From Mesostigma viride (taxonomy: Eukaryota > Streptophyta > Mesostigmatophyceae > Mesostigmatales > Mesostigmataceae), in NCBI GenBank assembly GCA_009746045.1, contig RPFO01000246.1:2969758-3033757 (forward strand): a DNA stretch of 64,000 nucleotides, read 5' to 3'. The notes under the pieces are model-generated. The model was not told the origin of the DNA. It did not search any database and saw only the letters and a list, made by a program, of their open reading frames with translations. Both the position numbers and the translations under genes were made by a program. Positions 56,285 to 64,000 of this stretch are shown piece after piece (position 1 is the first letter of the stretch; every line of letters starts with the position of its first letter).

Positions 56285-58822
56285 ATGTCAATGTCTGACG
56301 AGGATCGTGCAATGTCTGACGAGGATGGCGAAGACGTCGACTTGTCAGGAACAACGGTGTGGACGTACATCACCAAGCACAGAATTGTCAAGGGCAACAA
56401 GCTGACCAACAACTACGATATGACCTGCAGCCGATGTTACCATGCTTGGCGTGGCAGCACGAGCAGGGCAACTGCGCATTTTCTTGGAGGGGAGTTTGCC
56501 CACTCGGCTGGAGTCAGTCCCTGCTCGAAGCCGCCCACCGAGCTGCGGCCACGCCTGCTCCAGGCGAAGCTGCAAACCACCAGGAGGAAGGCGGTTCGTG
56601 CCCGCCGTGAGCAGGAGTGCATCGCAGAAGAGAGGCACATGGCTCGCGCCGATGATGACAGCGACAACGGCCTCATCAGAGATGAAGACGACATCGACGT
56701 CGACGAGAACGGCGAACAGCTGCCGACCTTCCTGCGAGGTGCCGGGCCCGCATCTGCACTTGGCAAACGCATGGCGTCCTCCTCCGGCTCCGGTTCGACT
56801 GGACGTGCAACTGCTGACGTCGTCGAGATCAAGTCATCTCAGCCGGCACTGCGCCAGCAGACCATGGCCGCGGCTGTCGGGCTGGGAAAGCCCGCCATCG
56901 ACAAGCTGCTTTGCAAGGGGTTTATGTCGGCCGGTATCCCATTCAACGTTGTGAATAACGCGCATTTCAAAGCTGCTCTGTCCGCCATCAGCCGAGGAGG
57001 GGTGCAGTACCTGGCGCCAAGCTCTTATACCATGCGGACCCGGGACGCACCCCTCGTTGCCAAGGACTTGGAGAAGGACGTCATGGAGAAGACCCAGATG
57101 GCCGCAGGCACGGGAGGGACGTTCATCACGGATGGCTGGAAAGACTGCAGTCGCGAATCTCACATCATGAACGTCTTCCATCTGCCCACCTTTACATACT
57201 TCGTCGGATCCGACCACGTGACGGGGCAGGTGAAGTCTGCTGAATTCATGGCAGAACTGGCACAGCCTCACATCGAGGCCGTCGGCGCAGCGAACGTCGT
57301 GCAGGTGATTACGGACACCACAACATCCATGGAGAACATGAAGAAACTCCTCGAGGCATCATTCCCGCACATCATCATCTCCAGGTGCTGTGCCCACTCG
57401 CTGGACCTGTGTTTCGAGGACATCGGCAAGGAGCCAGCGGTGGACAAGGTCCTGACACAAGTGAACACGGTGGTGGTATTCGTGCTGGGGCACGAGAAGA
57501 TCAACAGTTTTTTCATGGGCCTGGACAAGAGCGCCAAGACTCTCAAGAAGTACGGCGACACCCGCTTTGGCACCAGGTATATCGCTGTGATTTCATGAGT
57601 TATATCCACAATTTGCTACGCCCTCTTTTTTCTCATCATCTTCGCTTAATTCTGCTAGTTTATCATTGCTTTAATTGAGACACAATCATACTGTTGTTGG
57701 CGTGTTACTAATTCCATTTTCACAGTTGTGACGATGGCATCATTTTTTTCATGGCATTGCTGCTTCAGGTTTTACTCGGCGGAGAGCGTTCACGACGCCA
57801 AGACCCGGCTCATGCTCACCTTCGAGGACGAGAAGTTGGTGCAGTACGCCGAGACGCAGAAGTGGTGGCCCGCGTTCACGCAGGTCCAGGATATTGTGGG
57901 CAGCCCGCAGTTCTGGTCCGGCGTGCGCATGCTCGTTGACATTTTCAAGCCCATGAAGGCCGTGCTCAAGATTTTCGACGGCGACAAGCCAGCAACAGGC
58001 GAGCTGTACTACATGATGTACGAGCTCCTCATAGCTGTGCAAGACATCCGCGGGCTGCACAAAGACCTGTCCAAGCAGCTGCAGGCCCTCGTGCGCAAGC
58101 GCTGGGATTACATGCATTCCATCATCCACGCCGCTGGCTACGCGCTCAATCCCAAGTACTGGGGCCCTGACCACGCACAATATACCATCAAGGAAGTGAG
58201 TAAATGGCTAAGTAATTCTTATTTTTCTTCATGGCACGCTATTTGTTATTAGTCCATGGCTAATTTTGGCTTTTGAGCAATGTGTGGGAAATTGGTATTG
58301 AAGGGCTGAAGCCTTCGTTGTCAGTTCCTGAATAGACGTCCTCTAACCTCTTTGCAATCCTTAATTGCACTGCCACTATTTCCCCCATCGTACTATCCCT
58401 CTCCTGCTCAGGTGACAGATGGCCTCCACGCGTGCATTAACAAGATTCATCTGGGCGACAAGGCAGCCTTCGACCTGGCCATCAAGCAGTACGAGCAATA
58501 CACCGACCAGCAGGGTGCATTTGCACAGAGCGACTGCAAGAGGCAGGCACAGGCGCCGGGCATGGTGCCGTACCAGTGGTGGCGCACCTGGGGCGGCTCC
58601 ACGCCCGAGCTGCAGGAGGTGGCGATCAAGGTGCTGGCCCAGCCGGTCTCCTCGGGCTCTGTCGAGCGTGTCAACAGCGAAGCCGGCTGGATCAAGTCGC
58701 TCAAGCGAAACCGCATGACGCATGTCAACCACAACCGCCTCATCTACGTGCACCACAACCTCCGCGCGATTGACGCCATAAAGGATTACGACGATCAGAA
58801 CACGGTTATTCCATGGGAGTAA
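56285..58822 (+). CDS. hAT transposase, three exons (56285-57576, 57769-58195, 58412-58822)
   Basis: Cuts and rejoins the element at its ends in the nucleus. Joined with GT-AG introns 57577-57768 and 58196-58411 the frame is open for 709 residues with no defect. N-terminal BED-like zinc finger near 25-75 (MTCSRCYHAW), acidic linker near 120-150. A DUF659/RNase H-like core follows: FITDGWKD with D283, VITDTTTS with D344, and the C-x-H element CCAHSLDL near 372. The hAT dimerisation region is in exon 3: WWRTWGGSTPELQEVA, SSGSVERVNSEAGW with E658, and LIYVHHNLRAID. The ATG at 56285 is first in frame; MSMSDEDR two codons on is an alternative. All catalytic residues seem present. Confidence 0.92.
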
Positions 58823-58823
58823 A

Positions 58824-60145
58824 GCTAGTGACCGGGTTGGCAAATACGGGTACGGGGTATAATACGCGGACCTAAAATACGCGTATTATACGTGGGGGGT
58901 GTAAAATACGTGGCGGTAAAATACGCGACAGTTTTTGTGGTCCAATTGTCAGTCACCCAATTAGCACGCTCCTTGATGATGGTCATGCAGTTATTGCAAC
59001 TGAAATTGGTGTATATGCTCATTTATTAACATCTTCCATTTAATTATGCCCTGGAATCCTATCTGATTATGATTTGTTAAATGCAGGGGGGAGCAGGCTG
59101 CAACGGGAATAGTAAGGAATCAATTAATAAATTGATTGTAAGGAAAGCCATCCACTATATAATGCATGAGAGAACATAAGACACAACTCCGAGAAGGAGG
59201 GGTGGCGTGCCCTCCTTTGTACTGGATCATGCCGGCCACCATCTGCTTGAAAGAGGCGCTCTCAGCCGCATTGAAGGCAATGCCGTTCTCGATAAAAAAT
59301 TCGGCAGCCAGCAGCTGGACACCTTTCTCGTCGACGGGAACCAGCCATTTGGTGATGCTCAGCTGGCCTTTGCTGGGAACCGACGACAAGTCATGATCAG
59401 CCGGCGCAGCCCCTCCCATCTCCGCCATTGCCCTGTTCAAATTGTGCTGCTTCTTGGCGTCTGACTTCTGCAACTTGTTGTTAGCAATCCTGAGAAACCT
59501 GCTCCGGATATTCGGTGGAATTTTGTCGCAGGGTAACATCCCTTCCCCTGCGATTCCGGCAAAGTGTGCACGGACTCGGAATACGCTGATTGGCCCCGCC
59601 TTGTAGGAGAAGTTCTTGTTGCAAAATGAGCAGAACATCCTCGACACATACTGCGTTGTGTTACTAACAGCATCTGTGACTGCTTCTTTCTTCTCGACAA
59701 CGAAATCCCATTCAGGCCCTTTCTTCGGCATGGCTGCAAATCGAAAATGGCTGCACACTATCGCACAGTCGCACTGGCCTCGTCGTCGCTATATTGCATT
59801 ACACCGTCAGTAGCACAGCTGGCATTTGCTGGCATTATGCGTTATGTATGTACCTAGTCCTAGCTGTCTCCTACCGGCCAAAGATTTTGCAAGGCTTGCG
59901 CTTTATGGAAAGAACTGTACGCATCTACTTCTAGTAGTAAAAATCTCAAATGTGCAGTGAACGCGCCGCGCCCAGAACCTGGGCACCGCGCCAGTGCCCG
60001 CTGCCCGCTGGTACCCCCGAAAAATTCTAAGTCCAAACCGCGTATTCTGAAGTAAAGTACGCGTATATACGGCGGAGGCCTTCAGTGTACGTTTTCCCGT
60101 ATTTTTGCGGCTCCGTACGGCGTACTGACCAACCCGGGCTAGTGA
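58824..60145 (-). mobile_element. Nested hAT-like element (58832-60137), TSD GCTAGTGA
   Basis: Inverted ends CCGGGTTGG / CCAACCCGG with further partial match inside (TACGGGTACGG / GTACGCCGTACGG). Flanked by the 8-bp duplication GCTAGTGA at 58824-58831 and 60138-60145. It lies one base after the stop codon of the host transposase. TACG-rich subterminal motifs (AATACGCGTATTATACG) resemble those of the outer element. At 1306 bp with only part of a transposase gene it is non-autonomous. Confidence 0.9.
59120..59731 (-). pseudogene. BED-finger N-terminal fragment of a hAT transposase
   Basis: Frame from MPKKGPEWDFV (ATG 59731-59729; the frame is open nine codons further) to 59120. A BED-type finger is at MFCSFCNKNFSYKAG followed by VRAHFAG and C. 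Then come IRSRFLRIAN, a linker and KQHNLNRAM. The start of the DUF659 region is at FFIENGIAFNAAESASFKQM. The catalytic core is absent, so it cannot transpose; a DNA-binding competitor role is conceivable but unproven. The last residues after about AGMIQYKG may be readthrough into non-coding DNA. Confidence 0.8.
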
Positions 60146-60324
60146 GGTGTTGTTTATGAGCCTGCAGAAAACAGTTGCACCATGGCAAGGGCTACATGCA
60201 TGGCAAGGGCTACATGACCTCCCCACGGAGGCATGTTATAATTTAATTTAATTTAATGGCAAGGGCAGCATGCAATAGTCAACTACCACATGTGTGGTAT
60301 TTGAATTGATGATGTGTTTAATAT

Positions 60325-60548
60325 GTTGGCCCTATGCTGGCCCACTGCATGGTCCCCTAGTTAGTGCTGGCCATGTTTAACATGTTGGCCCCTTGCTGGC
60401 CCACTGCACGGTCCCCTAGTTAGTGCTGGCCATGTTTAACATGTTGGCCCCTTGCTGGCCCACTGCACGGTCCCCTAGTTAGTGCTGGCCATGTTTAACA
60501 TGTTGGCCCCTTGCTGGCCCACTGCACGGTCCCCTAGTTATTGCTGGC
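60325..60548. repeat. 60-bp tandem array within the outer hAT element
   Basis: Nearly four copies of GGCCCACTGCACGGTCCCCT / AGTTAGTGCTGGCCATGTTT / AACATGTTGGCCCCTTGCT, the inner ones almost identical. Confidence 0.95.
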
Positions 60549-60846
60549 CTTTTTACCATATATAATTACTTGCATCAAAGTGAAGGCACCCAAGTAAACA
60601 TGATCAATATAAAGCCACATATATACAGTTATACACATAGGGCAACCTTGGATTATGTCCAAAACAGTGTTAAAAACATGTGGATTGATGGTGGGTGTCT
60701 TAAAATGTGTAAAATCAGAGTATTCTGAGTGTGTCCGTACGAAAACGTATTATACCGTATTATACCGTATTATACCGTATTATACCGTATTATACATTAT
60801 ACTCCACCGTGACCGTACGACGCGTATAACGTACGATCTCACTCTG

Positions 60847-61131
60847 TTTAATCCCTGTGTGTGCACAACAGGAGAAAGGGCAGAGACCCCCAGTCTCCTT
60901 CATGCCTAAGGCATGCCACAGCTGCATTCGGGAACGCTAGCTAAACGGACACGCTAACGATCCGGCAATCTGTGGGTGCAATAAGACCCATGTGAGCATG
61001 GCATAACACTAGGAGCGTGGGCAAGTAATCTCATCATAGCCAGGACGTAGCATGGCTGTACTAGGACTATACCCCGATTTCTGATTCTCCCGATTTCTGG
61101 CCTGCGCTGGTTGTCTCCTTGATACCCCGAT
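60847..61131. repeat. Repeat R, right part after the hAT insertion
   Basis: Continues the repeat seen at 27205-27540, including CATAGCCAGGACGTAGCATG near 61036. No gene. Confidence 0.5.
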
Positions 61132-61133
61132 CA

Positions 61134-62151
61134 ATGGATGGATGGATGGATGGATGGATGGATGGATGGATGGATGGATGGATGGATGGATGGATGGATG
61201 GATGGATGGATGGATGGATGGATGGATGGATGGATGGATGGATGGATGGATGGATGGATGGATGGATGGATGGATGGATGGATGGATGGATGGATGGATG
61301 GATGGATGGATGGATCCATGGATGGATGGATGGATGGATGGATGGATGGATGGATGGATGGATGGATGGATGGATGGATGGATGGATGGATGGATGGATG
61401 GATGGATGGATGGATGGATGGATGGATGGATGGATGGATGGATGGATGGATGGATGGATGGATGGATGGATGGATGGATGGATGGATGGATGGATGGATG
61501 GATGGATGGATGGATGGATGGATGGATGGATGGATGGATGGATGGATGGATGGATGGATGGATGGATGGATGGATGGATGGATGGATGGATGGATGGATG
61601 GATGGATGGATGGATGGATGGATGGATGGATGGATGGATGGATGGATGGATGGATGGATGGATGGATGGATGGATGGATGGATGGATGGATGGATGGATG
61701 GATGGATGGATGGATGGATGGATGGATGGATGGATGGATGGATGGATGGATGGATGGATGGATGGATGGATGGATGGATGGATGGATGGATGGATGGATG
61801 GATGGATGGATGGATGGATGGATGGATGGATGGATGGATGGATGGATGGATGGATGGATGGATGGATGGATGGATGGATGGATGGATGGATGGATGGATG
61901 GATGGATGGATGGATGGATGGATGGATGGATGGATGGATGGATGGATGGATGGATGGATGGATGGATGGATGGATGGATGGATGGATGGATGGATGGATG
62001 GATGGATGGATGGATGGATGGATGGATGGATGGATGGATGGATGGATGGATGGATGGATGGATGGATGGATGGATGGATGGATGGATGGATGGATGGAAG
62101 GATGGATGGATGGATGGATGGATGGATGGATGGATGGATGGATGGATGGAT
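61134..62151. repeat. (GGAT)n tetranucleotide array, about 1 kb
   Basis: About 250 GGAT units with only a few interruptions (GGATCCATGG near 61315, GGAAGG near 62097). Because 4 and 3 share no factor, all frames stay open and give Trp-Met-Asp-Gly or Ile-His-Pro-Ser peptides on the two strands; these are artefacts. Confidence 0.99.
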
Positions 62152-64000
62152 CGATGGAAGTCCGTAAGTACTTGCGTGTCATGCGCATGGGCATGTTTAC
62201 AGTACTATGCTAATCTCTATAGAAACATAATTACACGGAAGTTACAAATCTCATCTGCATCATGCCCCAAGACACTACATTAAACAATCAAATAAAATTA
62301 TAACATGCCTCCGTTGGGAGATCATGTAGCACATATTCCTTGCTGAATGGGTGGAGGTGGGTCAAGCCGCGACATCGAAATAAGCTAACTCTAAGCTATC
62401 TAGTGTTAAGCCTCCCACGGTCCTAAATTTAGGACTTTGTCCTAAATCGTCCTAGTGGTCACTATAACCGAGGTACCGGGGGGGGGGGGTCACTATATGG
62501 ACCTTACCCCATGTCCACCGTACCCGGCATGATGTACCCGACCCGTGGTACCGGCACATGGTACCCGGATTCCGTACCCGGGTACCGGGTATAATGGCGG
62601 GAAAGTAGGTACCTCGACCAAAAATATAACCGATTTTGGAGCGAAAAAGTGGGTGCGGGAATGAAGTGAGGTGGATATGGCGACCTGACAATCGTGGCCG
62701 GCGTTTTCACGCGCGTTTATCATTTCGGGCGCCCAGTAGCAAAAACGAAAGGTTGTTAGTTATGCTTAAAGGCTGTGAATATTTTCTGCGCAAGTTTTTA
62801 TGTGTAGCGCTGTAGCACAGCGGCACAACACAAATGGGTCGCAGATCGCCTGCTCGCGGAGGGTCGATTTTGGCACAAACATGTTAGTGTATTAGCAATG
62901 GTGGTGCGAATCAAGCCAGGAAATTTTTGTGGACGATTTTTATTATAGTCTGGAGTTTAGAAACGGAGTATTTGACATGGGAGCGCCTGGGCCGTGATAT
63001 TCTTGCCCGATTTCCATTGTCGACCATGTTTTAGGGACGTTCAGGCTGGGCAGCGAGCGCACCTTATAGGTCTTCACTTTCGGTATTTCTTGGACCTAGA
63101 ACGCAGCACAAGCGTGGTTTATATCATTGTCGAACCGGTTGGCCAGCTTTGGTGCGCTCAGCTCTCGGAAAGCTGACCTCGCTGCGGATTTCAGCGACTT
63201 TTTTGCAACCATCTGGAATGAGGCGACGTAAGTAGCAGGTACGTGCCGGGTTGTCCTAGATCATGAGTGTAACTGGCAACGCTGTCGTGGTGTTTTGAGT
63301 CAGCCAGCTATGCCTAAAAAGAGGGGACGCTCTCTGTGCACATAACTGTCACACATAGTTGGTTTACGTCATACAATTTTTTACGTCTCTATCTTCGTCG
63401 TCCGCTGCAGCTAAAACACACATGCGTAAGAGCAGTTTTACTCATGTGTTAGTTATAAACCATGGTCCTATGGCCTGCAGTCGTTCAGGGTGTTCTCAGA
63501 CAGTATATACAGTATGGTTTACGTGTTACATGCACCCTGAATTCGCTCACAAAGCGTTGCATGTTAGCACACCGTTGTTTTGTAACTTGATTTGGCTGCA
63601 TTCATGTGTTAGTTGCAATGCAAATGCATTGTTTTTTCATCGCTGGGTGGTGGCCAGCATGTCCGTGATGTCAAAGAAGGTTTGGCATATGCTTAGAGAA
63701 AGTTTACCGCAAGGGGTGGGCCATGTTCAAGCCGGGCAACCTCAGCAACCATGCAACCGTATATTGCATTACCTGCACCATCTGTGACACCGTTAAGCAC
63801 GCGTATATATAGAGGCAGCCACAGCAGGGTATGGCCTTGTTATACGCTGCCCCGCCATCCCAAGGCCTCGTAGGGTCCCCTAGCGCTTGTAAGATGCTCA
63901 AGGGACCGTGTGGATAGCATGGTCATGCGTTGACACTAATTGGTCCTAATGGTCCTAAAACCCACATTTTGGCCAAATTCGCGCTTTGAGGTCTGGCAGG
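62152..64000. other. No supported gene; repeat fragments
   Basis: 62200-62340 repeats the LINE-adjacent sequence of 16685 and the CTCCGTTGGGAG block of repeat R. Near 62420 the palindromic block GTCCTAAATTTAGGAC recalls the subterminal block of element E, and GGTCCTAATGGTCCTAAAA near 63940 may be its partner, perhaps cut by the window end. A 142-residue frame at 63359-63787 has no recognisable domain. Confidence 0.4.

Larger units (their letters stand above)
55852..60854 (+). mobile_element. Complete autonomous hAT transposon (55860-60846), TSD TTTAATCC
   Basis: 12-bp inverted ends CAGAGTGAGATC / GATCTCACTCTG, the CAG start being typical of hAT. Flanked by the 8-bp duplication TTTAATCC at 55852-55859 and 60847-60854. 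Many GTATAATACG / CGTATTATAC motifs lie just inside both ends (55878-55990 and 60745-60800), fitting the repeated subterminal transposase-binding motifs of hAT elements. It carries an intact transposase, a nested 1.3 kb element and a 60-bp tandem array. Confidence 0.95.

Noticed and set aside
60325-60548. Regular 60-bp repeats resembling a CRISPR array
   Set aside because: Direct head-to-tail tandem units with no distinct spacers, in a eukaryotic hAT element.
61067-62283. Long frames of 340-381 residues with repeated Trp-Met-Asp-Gly or Ile-His-Pro-Ser
   Set aside because: Produced by the GGAT tetranucleotide, which keeps every frame open; not genes.

Overview
This is eukaryotic genomic DNA made almost entirely of mobile elements and satellites. 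I found no host gene, rRNA or tRNA. The hAT transposase has a DUF659-type core and two GT-AG introns. The Ty3 elements are chromodomain-bearing chromoviruses with an initiator-Met-tRNA-like primer site. Together with the very repeat-rich sequence this suggests a large genome of the green lineage, perhaps a streptophyte alga; that is an inference and the species cannot be fixed from the sequence.

Layout. 1-16684: a plus-strand Ty3/gypsy chromovirus (copy 1, left end outside the window) with protease/RT/RNase H, integrase plus chromodomain, and a further ORF (ORF3) after integrase. It was hit by a 1.69 kb TIR element (2187-3874, target TTAG), a complete 8.0 kb Ty1/copia-like element (5814-13845, target CCTGC) and a 0.5 kb MITE (14049-14561). 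16685-27640: a 5'-truncated LINE RT, several minisatellites, a GA tract, palindrome-bearing tandem repeats and two elements flanked by TTAA (22706-24426 and 25155-26872). 27641-36506: a LINE ORF1-like gene split by a very young 7.7 kb Ty3 element (copy 3, 28634-36309, target GTCAA) whose pol has been replaced by non-coding DNA. 36510-44151: AT-rich palindromic repeats, two minisatellites and a TTAA element (39706-41787). 44152-53623: a full-length minus-strand Ty3 chromovirus (copy 2, target GCGGC) with gag, pol and ORF3. 53624-64000: palindromic AT-rich DNA, another TTAA element (54399-55742), a complete 5.0 kb hAT transposon (55860-60846, 8-bp target TTTAATCC) with an intact three-exon transposase and a second 1.3 kb hAT-like element nested directly behind its stop codon, then a 1 kb GGAT array.

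Most notable: (1) a previously unrecognised ORF3 shared by three Ty3 copies; (2) a copia-like pol in which a retropepsin-like domain seems to lie between integrase and RT, in an element whose LTRs end AG...CT instead of TG...CA; (3) a family of TTAA-flanked, CCYT-ended non-coding elements with subterminal hairpins (piggyBac-like signature), for which empty target sites exist within the same window; (4) a nearly identical-LTR, pol-less Ty3 derivative that must have moved in trans.
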